64,000 nucleotides of DNA from Brassica napus (lineage: Eukaryota; Streptophyta; Magnoliopsida; Brassicales; Brassicaceae): the NCBI RefSeq assembly GCF_020379485.1, contig NC_063451.1, positions 25,712,630 to 25,776,629 of the forward strand, given 5' to 3'. A program made the position numbers and the translations under genes. Position 1 is the stretch's first letter. Each line of letters starts with the position of its first letter. Shown here in pieces: positions 12,421-28,559 of this stretch. A model generated the notes under the pieces. That model worked only from the letters and a program-made list of their open reading frames with translations. It was not told the DNA's origin and made no database searches.

Positions 12421-13882
12421 AAATGATTGCTGACTACATGAAGTATTGACCATCACATGGCTAACCATGCAAACTAAACAAATGTATACTTAGCTACACA
12501 AAGTATATATTATGCATGACAACATCTCTCAACTTTATGATGTTATGTTGTTAACATCACGAGTTTAACTTCATATAAAAAAAATGATGTGTATATCAGA
12601 AACCGTTTACATCTTTCATTACATCAATTAAAATGTGTCGTACCTCACGGTAATTTACCTAAATTAGATTTTGATCCGTATTTTAAAAGCGTAAAAATAT
12701 TTTTAACAAACTATAATTTACAAAATCAATATGTTTTATAAATTTTGATAAGTAGTGTTTTAACATTTTTATTTTATTGTATTTGAAAACAATATAATTA
12801 TATTATTTTTATTTTTATTAAATATAAAAGTTATATAAGATATTAGTTAATTTATTTTTTTAATTTTTTTAATCTGTTTTGTTATGAATTTTTAATAAAA
12901 TTTATGTAATTCATTTGATTAATTGTGTGATATATACTTATTTGATAAAACAATTTACTATAAAACTTCTTTGATGTCAATTTATTGACTCTAACATTTT
13001 ATTTGTTTAATATGAAATTATTAAGTTAATGAATTATTTTATACATTTTTCATAAACAAAACTTTCACTCATTTAAATTTAGTAAACCTTTCATATTAGA
13101 TTCTTATTCTTTGATTATTTTTATTCTTAAAAGTATATAATTTATAATTATATATGCAAGATTATGTTTGGTTTAAGTAGACATTAAATAAGTTCTAAAA
13201 AAATAAAACGTTAGAGTTAGTTAATTGACAGTAAATAAGTTTTATAATTAAAAAATTATCAAATAATTATATATCACACAATTAATCAAACGAATTACAA
13301 TTTTTTTAGTAAAAGTTCATAACAAAACATATTAAAATAATTTTAAAAAAAAAACAAAACAGATTAAATCAAAATAATATAATTATATAGTTTTAAAAGG
13401 CACTAAAACAAAAATGTCAAAACACTAAAATAAAAATTTTAAAACATTACTTATTAAAAGTTCATAACAAAACAGATTATATAAATAAAAATAATACAAT
13501 TATATAGTTTTAAAGTACACTAAAATAAAAATGTTAAAACACTACTTATCAAAAAATGTTAAAACATATTGATTTTGTAAATTAGATTTTGTTTAAAATA
13601 TTCTTACGCTTTTAGAATGTGGTCAAAATCTAATTTTAGTTAAATTATAGTCGGATCAATTATATTTTAATTGTTGAAACAAGATATTTAAACGATCTCT
13701 AACATCCACATCAGTTTTTGGATAAATGAAATTAAAATCGTGATGTTAAGTACATGACATCATAAAGTTGAAGGATGTTGTCATGCATAACATATAGTTC
13801 GTGTGGCTAAGTATACATTAGTTTAGTTTGCATAGTTAGCCATGTGGTGACCAATACTCCGTGTAGCTAGCAATCATTTTTC
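12421..13882. mobile_element. Fold-back (long-TIR, Mutator-like) element with 10-bp target duplication
   Basis: The left half is an imperfect inverted copy of the right half: ATGATTGCTGACTACATGAA at 12423 pairs with the complement of AGCTAGCAATCATTTTT near 13866-13882. Pairing continues through CATGCATGACAACATC-type words and the GATAAGTAGTGTTTTAACAT segment to about 13015 on the left and 13205 on the right. The arms are about 590 bp and the spacer about 190 bp. The direct repeat CTTTTATTTT flanks the element exactly (12411-12420 and 13883-13892), a length typical of Mutator-like elements. No coding capacity is seen. A transcript would fold into a long hairpin. Confidence 0.8.
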
Positions 13883-13892
13883 CTTTTATTTT

Positions 13893-14343
13893 TACACACA
13901 TAATTATTTGTTTTACATGATTAATTGTAATATTTACCATATTACTAATTGTTTAATATAACATTTTAAAACACAACAATTTTGTAGTTCACATGCAATA
14001 ATTTAATTTATTTGTTTTAAATTTTTCATATTTTAAATCATGTAATACAAAATTTTAAATTGAAAAATTTTACGGGTAAAAGATCAAAAATTTATTGAAA
14101 AATATTATATTAAATTAATATTGCAGATTAATACAAAACTGTACATGTGTTTAGTTATAATTAGAAAATTAGTTAGATATTTTAAAAGTTTGTTTTAGTT
14201 AAAATGAAATCTAAATTTAATTTTAAAATAAACACGATAACTAAATATTTAAAAGTTTTGTTTAAGTAAAAAATGAATACACATTTATGTTAAACAAACA
14301 CAAAATTACTTAAATATTTAAAAGGTTTATTTTAATAAAAATG

Positions 14344-14395
<52 letters not shown>

Positions 14396-14840
14396 TGTAA
14401 ATAAAAAGATATAAAAATATTTTATATATAATTTTAGAGTAAATATAGGAATATCTATTTGATTTGTTTGTTTTAGAATAATTCAAATAATTTAAATATT
14501 TATACAAAAATTAATTTTAACAACTTTGGATGGTCAAAATTAAAAAATCACACATGAATTAAATCATGATTTCTCTTCTAATAGAATAGATTTGTTACTG
14601 TGACAAAAAAAAAAGAATAGATTTGTTATATTTTATGCTATTTCTTTTATAAAAAAAAAATCACCAAAAATTATTTGTTTGATTTTGTTCTTTCTATTTT
14701 TTCTTTGAAACTTCAATACTACCTTTAAATCTCTAGAAATCAAACATTTACTAACACATTTACATGATAAGACAAACATCCATTTGGCAAACAGAATGGG
14801 TTATTATATAATCTGGCCGTGAAACAAACAAATGGTTTGT
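13893..14840. other. AT-rich spacer with (TA)n microsatellite
   Basis: No gene is seen. A pure TA run lies at about 14346-14382. The rest is AT-rich DNA leading to the 3' side of the SK41-like gene, whose 3' untranslated region probably begins at 15000 and runs leftward. Confidence 0.6.
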
Positions 14841-15000
14841 AACTAGCAAACCTCAAGTACTGTTTGTATTCATATCCTCATTTCCCTGTAACCAAACAAA
14901 AAAGGGAGAAAACAACTCACTAAGATAAACAAAAGCCAAGACCAAGACCGGTGTACGAATGCCTTCTGCCTCCTCCAAATACCACATATCAAGAGAGAGC

Positions 15001-18116
<3,116 letters not shown>

Positions 18117-19400
18117 GATAGTTGTTCTGAAGATAGCACGTTCTAGTACTTGATGGCTTTATAACCCTTAGTGATATGGTGTCCCATCTCATCAAAGAAC
18201 CGATCTACCTAGTACAAGTTCAAGGTAAAGAAAAGTTATATTATAAACTCATGGAGGTTTATAATATATTTCTCTTACACACTCTTAAGGTCAAAAGCCT
18301 ACATCACTATGAGTCCATGATCACTCATAAATACACAAAAAGTAATCAGTTTTAACAGGAAAGTTGAGAACTTTCTTGAAGCAATGATGAAACTTTTGAA
18401 CTAGTGTCGATTACACTGTTTACAACCCTAGGAATAGAAGATTAAACCCACCAGTCCGAAATTGAGACCGATCAGATTTGATTAGTAATAAAAAAAAAAA
18501 AGCTAACTTTCAACAACTAAACAACGAGTTAGCTCACAGAATCAGCTAAAACAATTGCTACCCAGAAGAACCCTAATCCAAAAGTAACAAAAAAGCACAC
18601 ATTGAGAGAATAAGGAGCGAAAGTATTCGGTGAAGTGAGAGAGCGAAGACGATGATCACCTCGAGGAACGGGAACTGAAATCAAGCATTTGAAGATCGTC
18701 TTCTCCGTTTGATGATTGATGATCAGAGAGATGTAAATAATAAAAAGCTAAAACCTTTTGAGATTTTTCTGTGTTAAATAAATATACGATTACCGTTTTG
18801 AACCAAAGCGAGATTATGGAAGGCCAGCTCATCATTAATCAAGTATTGTTTGATATTAATCTTTCTATTTATAGTCTGTTATAATAAAATTATTTTCATG
18901 CTTAGTATTTAGAGAATCTGTACGATAACGCTTAATTTTTATGGCGATTATTTTTGTCATTACAAAGCAATTTTCAAACCTCAGTCTACCTAATGAAAAG
19001 TTATTCAAAGACCTTCAGACTTTTGATCTTCACATATTGTTGATTTCAGTTGCATTTACATTCTAATTTATACCTTTTGAGTTTTGATTTGGTTTGACAT
19101 TTGTAAAAGCACAGTTCCCTAGCTCATATATATTTAAATGTTTTATCAAAATAATTTTGTTGAATATCTTTCAGAAAAAAAGTTTGGATATTCATTTAGA
19201 TGAAGCATTCAAATAAACATTTGTTTGTTTTGCTTAATTGTTGTACATATTTATCCTCCATCCAGATGAATTTTATAAAATAACTAAAATTTTATATACC
19301 AATTAAGATTAACAACAACAATAAAGAAAATAATGCGTATATTTCTATCTTTAGAATAATCAGCTTATATAAGGTAAAGACTGAAAACAAAATCTATGGT
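18117..19400. other. 5' leader and promoter of the SK41-like gene; intergenic
   Basis: About 600 bp upstream of the SK41-like start (to about 18730) has the look of a transcribed leader. It includes a plausible leader-intron donor on the minus strand at about 18659 (CCTCGAG followed by GTGATC). From 18800 to 19400 the sequence is AT-rich and shared with the 3' flank of the lyase gene. No other gene is seen. Confidence 0.45.
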
Positions 19401-22400
19401 CTAAGTAATATGATTAACAGAATCAGGATACTCTAGACGAATGTAATCGTACATGAATCCTTGAAATGGGCTTATGGCTAGCGGTTGGGTTAGATATATT
19501 GAGTTATTTCCCGGGCAAAGAGAAGAAGCTGGTACATCCACACTGTATAACCAATAGAGTCCATGAATACCATGTCTTGCAATTGTATTATCTTTTCCTA
19601 TTTGTCCCGTTGTAAACAATGGAGGATCCACAGAAACATTGTTCACCCGAACCTACAAAAATGATGGACCAAAGATATTAGCACGTGCTTTCTAACTTAA
19701 AATCAATTGCCGATAAATGACTTGGAGCCAAATTCACACCTGCAACTCTGCTACATTTGATGTGGCTAGAGCGATTCGCAGTTTGAAATCTCCCGTAAGA
19801 TTTTCCATTTGATCGTCAAATTGAAATTTGATCTCCCATGTAGTACCGTTGTATCCTCCATCATCTAGCTTCCTACAAAGCCATTCTTGCACACATTAAC
19901 AAACTCTTATATTTTTTTATTTTTTTTTTGTAAACTGCAAACTCTTATATTGGTAACGCCACTTTGAATATGAGTTTAAGGAAACAAACCTTGTGACTTG
20001 CATGTAGAACCAATCTTTAGAGTAATCATCAACATCGACATCGTAGACCATATCTTCATCGGGGTACAATTCTGAATACCGTTCCCATAATCCATACTGT
20101 CTGTATTTATTTTCAGAACTGTTTACGTATAGTTTGTTCACAAACATTGGGTTAGGGTCAGGAATGTAGAACTCTGCAGCGGTTCGGTCTGGTACACCAA
20201 TTTCCCATAGAGTTGGACCGTCTCTTGGAGGTTCATACACCAACTCTCCTAGGCATATATTCGAACCTGATTACATTAAATTTACTCTTTGTTAGTACAC
20301 AACAATACATATGGAACAGTGTGTTGTGGTGTTACAAGTATTCAAACCTGGAGAAATGTCGATAACGGTCTCGTTGTGGTAATCACCGATGAATCCAGGA
20401 GCAAATGCATAGAGATTGTAACGACCACTTCTCACATTGTTTATACAAAAGTATCCTTCTTCGTCCGCCTTTGACCAGAACTGGTAACCCTATCAATGTA
20501 ACCATATCTTATAAGTAACAAGAGGAAGAAAAAGGAATCACATATTCATAGGTTAAGGAAATTACTTTGTATTCTCTTTGCCATGCGCCAACATCTCCTG
20601 GTGCAGCTAACCCCAAGCAGGAACCGTTTGCAGGTATATCCTCACTGCTTATGTACCGGTCTCTAACGAGTAATCTACCGCTAACATGTCCTCTTTGGTC
20701 AGAAGCAGGAAAATCACTTGAATTTGTGAAGTTATAAGGCCACTTCTCTTCTTCAATCTTTGTCTGAAACAAAATAGCCAAATAAACTACTCAGATCTCT
20801 GTTATTCTTACATAAGTGCATGTGCATTTATAACAAACCTGGTTCTTGGCTTCAAGCCAGAGCAAGAGAGGATCAACTTCTTTAGGGAAAGAGTTGAGAT
20901 AAATAAAGACAGGTCCAAATACTTTCTTCCATGCTTCACCTTCTTCAAATTTCATGATTAGATCTTCTCCAACATAGTGAGTACTATGAAATATCTATTT
21001 TCCATTCCACACACACATTAGTTATTAACCATCTTATATCCAATTTTTTTTATGAATCCAAATGTTGAAATCTATTCTCACAGCGAGGTTGGTTGGACCA
21101 ACATGTGAGCCTAGGAACTGCTTGAGTGGACCAGCAGATCGGAACTCGTTGCTTGGAGTGATCTGCCAGAACCCAACTGAGTCATTTGTGCTTATCCATC
21201 CATGAACTTTTATGTCTTTACTCTCCATTGAGTATTCATACTTGTCATCCACCTATAAGGTCATAATCAAGATTAATAATCCTCTGTTTCCTCTGTTTTT
21301 ACTGCACTGTTTTCTAGAAAGAAATGAAGTTTTACGTCTCCTTTAAACTCAGGCTCAACAGGGTCTAGAAGTTGAACGGCCTCGGGGTAAGCAAGAGGCT
21401 TACCTCGAGGCGGAATCCTATCATCTGGCAGAGGCATGTACCTTTGCCTCTCATCTGAAATCGCCATGTAATCAAACCTATACAAATATAAATATCAATC
21501 ACTAATCTGAATAGTAAACAGTTACATAATTGATGAAGTATAAGTACATAAACATTACTTGTCCTTGTCTAGCTTAATTGCTAATCGAATATTATCGATT
21601 TCAACAGCAGGCCACCCTTGTAACCTCTCGAAGATGGCATAAGTGTAGAACCCTGACGAGTTTCGCAGCACTACAAACCTGAGAAAACAACAACTCATCT
21701 TCCATGAATATAGATTCAAGAAGATGTATAGTTGTTTTTTACTACCTCTTGTCTATATTCACTGGAACAGTCACATTTGAAGAAGCATTCCATGTCCTAG
21801 AAAACGATATCTCTATCTGTTCATCGTTCTGCGTTATCACTTCCATCTTTGTTGCTTCAATCCTACAGATTAATCCAAGTAAATTTTTAGCAAAAAAGAA
21901 AAGAAAAATCCAAGTAAATTTCACATTGGAAGATCATTAGAATATACATAACTACAGTCTACAAAGAGAGAGTTATTTACCGGTCTAGTGTGCCTTTGGT
22001 CTTTTTAGTTTTCTTTCCTGGAAAGTTCCACACTAAGTCCCAGTAACTGCAGTAAACACATTAATTAGATTCAGTTTATTGGGGAATTCACCGAGTCACA
22101 TACATATGCATATCTATAGACTTAATTACCCTCTATCATTTTCATGGCCGGTATAGGCAAGCACATTTTCGATACCGTTGTACCGGACTCCGGTCACAAA
22201 TCCCTCAGGATTAGACAAAGTTAATTGGAAAATTCCATTGTCAATCACCACCTGTAATTAATCATATAAAAAAAAATATTAGGGTTTCCTAAACGCTCCA
22301 CATGACTTGCATATCAAGGAAGCTAGAAATAAGAGCGTGTAATAGTCAAATAAAAGCTAATTAAGTATGTTGATTAGTTAAACAAAACATATAGATAAAT

Positions 22401-22518
22401 GACTTACATGCCCATCTTGGTAAAGTAATTGCAAGACTTGTATTGTTTCTGGATCATAACTTTGGTTCTGGGAGATGACAATCTCAAACAAAGACAAGAG
22501 CATGATCAAAGCAATCAT
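19401..22518 (-). CDS. Rhamnogalacturonan lyase (polysaccharide lyase family 4)
   Basis: Thirteen exons assemble into about 670 residues. Approximate exons: 22408-22518, 22130-22251, 21981-22047, 21747-21863, 21559-21678, 21338-21479, 21082-21253, 20839-20998, 20566-20765, 20347-20489, 19990-20271, 19740-19874 and 19401-19652. The chosen ATG (22518) begins a signal peptide, MIALIMLLSLFEIVISQNQS, with an in-frame stop upstream. The N-terminal catalytic beta-sandwich contains RYNGIENVLAYTGHENDRGY and DKFDYMAISDERQRYMP. A fibronectin-III-like domain contains GYFCINNVRSGRYNLYAFAP. The C-terminal carbohydrate-binding-like domain contains GVPDRTAAEFYIPDPNP and ends in DYIRLEYP. PL4 enzymes cleave the rhamnogalacturonan-I backbone by beta-elimination in the cell wall. 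All splice borders looked consistent and no break was found. It is closest in position to Arabidopsis At1g09910. Confidence 0.92.
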
Positions 22519-23252
22519 CCATCCTTTTTGTCTCAATAAGTGTCTCCGGTAACCTTATTTTCAACCAAACACGTACACACACATACAGTAACGTCTTGTT
22601 AGGAGATAGGTTCTTATCATGCTAAAAAGAAAGGTCGAATATATACATATATACAAAATGCATTATATTTCTCAAAAGAATTGTAATGGTGTTTTCTTCT
22701 CTGATGCGTACCTGTGGTCGTCACGAGATGAAAAACACGTGAAGAGAACAGAAACATGATAAAGTTCAGCGGATTTGTGTTGGAGCTTTCTTGAAATGTT
22801 GTCCACAGAAATAATCAGACATGTGAAGTTGTAGAGATGAGGCAAGTAAGAATTAGAAGAAATGAAGAAGCGTCGATTATATTGTGACAACTTAATCATT
22901 TATATAGGTTGTTTTCTAATAAGAATCTATTATCAATACAAAAACTTTGAAGTAGGACAAAGACAAGACAAAAAGTAAAACAAAGGTATTTGTGAACTTT
23001 TCTTCTGCTATAAACAAAGAATTTTTTTTTTCTTCTTCTTATTATAACAAGACTTTTCATGGTTGATACAGTTAGACTTCTTTTTTAGTCACCTATATAT
23101 TGAAATATTAGAATCCCGATTAGAAATTTTCATAAAAGATTCAATTTAATTTAAAGATTATCAATAATTGTGTATGTATATATGCAGATTAGTGCTTACG
23201 TGCTAAGATTTGTAAAAATAGTAATGACGCACATTAATACTTCTTGTCTATT

Positions 23253-23301
<49 letters not shown>

Positions 23302-23650
23302 ATTTAGCTTACTCGGTAGATTGCTGTGGGAAACTAGTAAACTGTACATACCTAACCTACCTAACGGAAGATGCTGTTTATTTGTATTAATTTAGTTCGA
23401 ATTTTAACTTAAAACAAATTAATGATAAATATATTCGTTCATATCTGCATATATTTTTATTTTTATTTTTATACATTAATAATTAATTAATTTTAGCCTT
23501 ATTTTATTATACTAATGGTCTCAGTTGGTAATTTTCCTTCAAAGAAATTAAAATTTACAGACATCAATACAATACTAAAAGGAGAATAAGGGCTCCTCTC
23601 ATGCTTCCACGTCATCTTTTTTATTCCACGTCTGATGGGCTGATGGGCTA
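22519..23650. other. Lyase gene upstream region and spacer
   Basis: This AT-rich region is upstream of the lyase start. TATATAAATGATT-like sequence on the minus strand near 22893-22907 could serve as a TATA box, but this is only suggestive. Apart from the poly-C run at 23254-23298, no gene or repeat is supported. Confidence 0.45.
23254..23298 (+). repeat. Poly-C homopolymer, 45 bases
   Basis: An uninterrupted run of 45 C follows CTATTA and precedes AATATTTAGC. Its true length is uncertain because sequencing and assembly handle such runs poorly. Confidence 0.9.
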
Positions 23651-24576
23651 GCTTATTTTTTTTTTCGTTATGCTTGGCCCGTAAGCCCGTAGCTTTGGAG
23701 AAACGAGAGAGACGCATCGATCCATCCGTAACCCTTATCTTCTTCTCTCTCGCGCAAGACTGCAATCTCCCTCTGAGCCCTTTCATTTTCTTCCGTTGTC
23801 TCTCTCAACTTTGTCTGCAAACACAATTTTTTTCTTTCAACTCCTCACCTTCATTAACGCTCAACGAGGTTCAACACATCCTTCTAAATTCCCTTGATTA
23901 TTGTGATTGTCATTCGACACGGAGGAACCGACCTCCTACGCCTTCGCTTCATCTCCATGTTCAAGGTAAGGACAACCACATCACCGTGCTCTACTTCGAC
24001 ACGGATGTACCGATCCCCTCCGGCTCATGGTGAATCCCGTGCTCAACCATCTTTTCTATGGATTTCTTCAAATCCAAGTACATATCTTCTGGTTCTTTGG
24101 TGTATAATCATTTGTGGTTAAAGAGGAGGATGAGACGCTGCGTGGAGGTGGCTAAGGGTCGTTGGCATTTTTACCTTTGTTAACGGTGGTGGAAGCTCCA
24201 GAAGATGATGTTATAGGGGTTTGTTGATATGATGAGAAGTAGCTCTTTATCTAGAGCCTTCAATCTGTTTTTTTTTTTCCAATCAGTAGGAAGAAAGGAG
24301 GCTGCAAAGCTTTAGAAAAGTACTTTCAAATAATTGTAATGACGGAGGCAATGTACAGGAGTCTAACTTTATTTGCATAGAGTAAATTTTATTAAAATTG
24401 ATCTGATTGGAGAATGGATTTGGTCGTGATGGTGAGAATGTTTGGATTTGAATTTGAATTTGCATTCAGCTTCCTAAGTGTATAATTGAACATTAGGAGT
24501 TTTTTCGTATTGGTTTTATTGATAGTATGATCTTGCTGATGATTATGGTTTGTTGTTCTCTCCACAGACAGCTGTT

Positions 24577-25935
24577 AGTGCTTTATATTCTCAGCTCAAA
24601 GAGCTCCAGAAGAAGGATGCAGACATGAAGGAGCGTGACAAAATGTTGTACTCAAAGGTACTTCCTTTTCTTTGCAGGAAAACAGATCATATATCTTTTA
24701 GGTCCCCTTTTTGGTTTTATAGCTATCCCCCTTCCAAATATATGAAGCAGTTTATATCACAAATGCAGGGGGACACTGATTCTACGAGTAAGTTAATTGG
24801 TTATTGTATGTGTGTTCATGCATTCATATACTTAAGCTATCTGAACACTGTATATTTATATAGGTTGGTCGCTAGAGGCACTGATCTTCCATTGGCAGCA
24901 ACACTGCTGAAAGCATATGCAAAGGTTGAGCCTCTGACAATAGCTGAGCTCAATTATTTATTATCACTGCTCCATCCCAGGTAAAATAACTAGCTGTCTT
25001 AATTTGTAGATGTTAATGGTATGGCTCTGTTTGTGATTCTGATATCCAAGATGTAGGACATTGACTTCATATGTACCAGGAGAGTTGCTCGCGTTGACAT
25101 GGACAAAGGGTGGTGTTATGTTGCATGCTCCAATGCAGTAAAACTGCAGCACACTGTCTCCTCTATTGCGTTTGTGCGATGCGACAATGCTCATGCTGTC
25201 GGGACTTTCCGGTACGCCTGCAGTTTATAAATATTTCTCTCCGTACGTATACTCATGCGTGTCAATATTTTGTCTTTGCCTTTGTTATGCTTTTTCCTTA
25301 GCTATCGCGTGGAGACGGCCATTGCTGATGGTACTGCTGAAGGTGCATTCTTTTGTTTTGATGGTGTAGTGACGAAATTACATAGCCTCAGAGCAAGTGA
25401 AGCTGGTCAAATGCTGGTAAGATACACATCTGTCTCCTTACGTGTTCATCATCTACCAAGTACTAACACATCTACAAAACTTCCTGTGCCAAATAGGCTG
25501 AAGGAGTAAACCCTGAGGACTTTAAGATGCCTCCATTTACTACCCATATAGAAGCAAAGTCATACACTTTCCAATTCAGTGTTAGTACATATAACTTCAC
25601 AGCAATCAGACATTCACCATCACGCTCATTCTCGATGAACGTGACCGTGTGCCAGTCCCTGACGTTGTCGACAACGTAAGTATAATGAGTATTATGTTGT
25701 TTCGCTATTTACATTTGAATGTATGTATGACCATCTGGTTGGAACAGATAGGTAGCGATGATGATGGGGACGACATGCCAGATGGCAATCCAATTCGTGT
25801 TAAGGTGGAAACTGGAGGGAGCAGTGGTGAGGCAGCGTTCAATGCTGATACAGATCCAGTTGGTGTGCGCAGAAGAAGACGGCCAACTCATCTTCCGAGG
25901 TGGTTAAGAAGACGTGTGTGGCTTGAGATAGACTA
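24577..25935 (+). pseudogene. Chimeric RPA1-like (replication protein A large subunit) pseudogene
   Basis: Exons at about 25079-25209, 25303-25413, 25498-25679 and 25749-25935 read like the C-terminal OB-fold/zinc-finger region of RPA70-like proteins: RVARVDMDKGWCYVACSN, FVRCDNAHAVGTFRYRVE, IADGTAEGAFFCFDGVVTKL, EAGQMLAEGVNPED and LDERDRVPVPDVVDN. The first zinc cysteine pair is broken (CSNAVKLQ where C-x2-C is expected). A one- or four-base loss near 25600 shifts the frame between NFTA and the downstream QTFTI segment. Upstream pieces, a coiled-coil-like exon at 24568-24656 (ALYSQLKELQKKDADMKERD) and an exon at 24864-24980 (ARGTDLPLAATLLKAYAKVE), do not look like RPA and I cannot name them. 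It may be a gene fusion or transposon-assembled chimera. Confidence 0.6.
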
Positions 25936-25939
25936 GAAA

Positions 25940-26240
25940 GAACTATAAACACACTACTCAAAATTTAAATAATGCTTATGCATCTTCATTTTCTTTCGCG
26001 TATTGGTTATCTATGTTTTTGTCTTTCTCCAATTTTTGGGTACTATATTTGTCATACAATCTTCCTAATATGAGTTATCTACCTATTAACTTTCCACTAC
26101 TAATTTATTTTTACTTATACATTTGTTTAAAACCTTTTGATTCAAAATGTGAGAAAATAATATATTTTTTTGTTAAAATTTCCCAGATTAGATTTATTAG
26201 ATAACATGTTATTTTAAAAAAAAAATTATATGTTTATCAG
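25940..26240. other. Short AT-rich spacer
   Basis: This is downstream of the RPA-like pseudogene. No feature is seen. Confidence 0.4.
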
Positions 26241-26242
26241 TG

Positions 26243-26662
26243 TTTTAAAAACTGGACCGGCCGGTTGAACCGGTTGGACCGTGATTCACTCTTCTAACCG
26301 GTTCCAAGTTTGGCTAAGAACCGGATTTAAGTTGAACCGGCACCAAACTCGCTAATACCGGTGATCCGGTTCAATACTAAAATCCAGTTTACTCAAATTT
26401 AAGTTTATAATTAAAAAAAAAATTGTAATTTCTTAAGAAAAAAATCATAAAACTTCATATTTTATTTTAATATCTGTCTAAATAAATTAGTTTACATTAT
26501 CTTTACATTTTATTTTCATTTATAAAAATAATTATGTATTATGCTATATATTTAGTACTTAATTTAAAAGTGAATTAAATTTTTAAATCCCGGTTGAACC
26601 GGTCCGACCATTGACCCAGATATAATGCCGAGTCAGTGTCCGGCTTGGTTTTAAAAATATTG
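26243..26662. mobile_element. CCGGTT-rich MITE-like element
   Basis: Starts near TTTTAAAAACTGGACCGGCC and ends near CCGGCTTGGTTTTAAAAA, so the ends are inverted copies. Words like GGTTGAACCGG occur on both sides of an AT-rich core. There is no coding capacity. The exact target duplication could not be fixed. Confidence 0.6.
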
Positions 26663-27881
26663 TATTTATTTGAACCATTAAATTTTAAAATTATTATTTA
26701 TTGGTGTTGGAGTATAGTTAATGATTATTTTATTTTTATCGCATTAATGCATTGGTTTTATTATAAACCTTAATCTTGATTGGAGCCTGAATAGTATGAT
26801 AACAAGTAAATATTAAAAGTATAAAGTCTAATTATTAGGGCTCATGTTTTATACAATCGTTAATTTACCTTATAATACATGTTATCATCGTTAAAAGCTA
26901 TAATGACATCTACTAAACTTAATAGTTAAAACCCGTATAATATGAGCCGCAAAGTTGAACATGATATCAAACTATGAGATTTATGCATATCCTGTTGTTG
27001 TAATGTCTGACTGTATTTCCTTACGTATTATCAACCATACGTTAAGACTGATGAAAACCAGCTCATCGAACTGCCTGATGCAAACAAATCAGACTATACA
27101 GTTATTGTTTCAGATTATATATTTTAAAATATTTTTAGTTATAATGAATAAGTTATTTCTTTTATATCGTGTAAAACATTAATTTTAAGGAAAATTGTAT
27201 AACAAAAAAGAAAAAATAAATTATTTTATGAAAATATATATAAATGAGACCGAAATAACTTTATTTTACTTATTATTTATAACACCACAGAATTTAAAAA
27301 AAAACTGTAAACTAAATATTTATAATTAAAAATTATTATAATGACTCGACATCATATAATTTCTAAAATAAATATTAAAATAAATAGTTAGAATAATTGT
27401 GAAATAATTGTGAAATATTTATGAAATAAATGCGATTTTTAATTAAAATTAATTAAACATTTTAAAGTACAGTTACTATTATAAGTTTATTTATTCATAA
27501 AAATGATGTGTTTTCTTCATTTTATCATAAAAATACCTACCAAATTATAATGCAAACTTCACTTCTAACCTAAGATACTTCATATAAGTTTATAGGTGTT
27601 CAGTCTATGGCTAATATTTTCACATGCAAAAAGGGGTTAAGCCTAGTGCTGAATATACATGCCCATACACTTAAGACCCATAGATTAGAGCAACTTATAA
27701 TTAACCAACATATTAAGGATTACTAATTATATAAAAAAAATACTATAAAAACCCCACATACACCTCAAACATAATTCTTACAACTTCTGATATTATAGAC
27801 CATAAACCTCAAAATATACTGCTCTTGCAAAAACGAACATAAAATACACAATGAAAATATACAATTATGAATGCCAATTCT
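26663..27881. other. AT-rich intergenic region
   Basis: Nothing recognisable on either strand. The frame at 26955-27182 has no domain features. Confidence 0.5.
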
Positions 27882-28559
27882 AAGGCTGGGCAAAAAAACC
27901 GGATCCGAAAAACCGAACCGAACCCGATCCGAAAAAGTGGTATCTAACCCGAATTGAAATTGATTAAATATCCGAATGGATTTAAAATTTTGGTATTTAA
28001 GAACCGAAACAGAACCCGATTCGAACCGAAATATTTCGGGTACCCGATTATATCCGAAACTGATTTATATACATATATATATATTAATTATTTTTAGATT
28101 TAATATATATTAAGAACATCAAAATATATAAGATACTTTTAAGTTGTTCAAAATACTTATAAATATATACAAATGGTCAAAATTACATGTCTAAAATAGC
28201 TAAAGTATACTCAAAACACCAACAATACTTAAAATATCTATTGATTCTCAATCCAAATATTCAAACCAAACCAATTTATATGTTAATTTTAGATACTTTG
28301 ACATATGATATTCAAATTTATATGTAATATATTGTTTTGTTTATAGATTTTGAGAAATTTAAAGTATATAAAAAATTTTAAAAATTTTAAAATAATTTAA
28401 ACGAGTTATCCGAATCCGAACCGAACCCGCAAAGATCTGAATCAAACCCGAACCAAAATTTAGAAATATCCGAATGGGGCTGAAATCTTTGAACCCGAAA
28501 ACCCGAAATCCGGATAGATCCGAACCGAGCCCAAATGGGTACCCGAACGCCCACCCCTA
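27882..28559. mobile_element. CCCGAA-rich short transposon
   Basis: Left end CTAAGGCTGGGCA, right end GCCCACCCCTAG, inverted copies of each other. CCGAACCGAACCCGATCC-type words occur at the left and right, with an AT-rich core between. It belongs to the same family as the insertion in the CACTA transposase at 7881-9350. Confidence 0.7.

Noticed and set aside
22672..22899. Upstream coding exon for the rhamnogalacturonan lyase
   Set aside because: It has no signal-peptide or lyase features. The ATG at 22518 already gives a full signal peptide, with an in-frame stop upstream.
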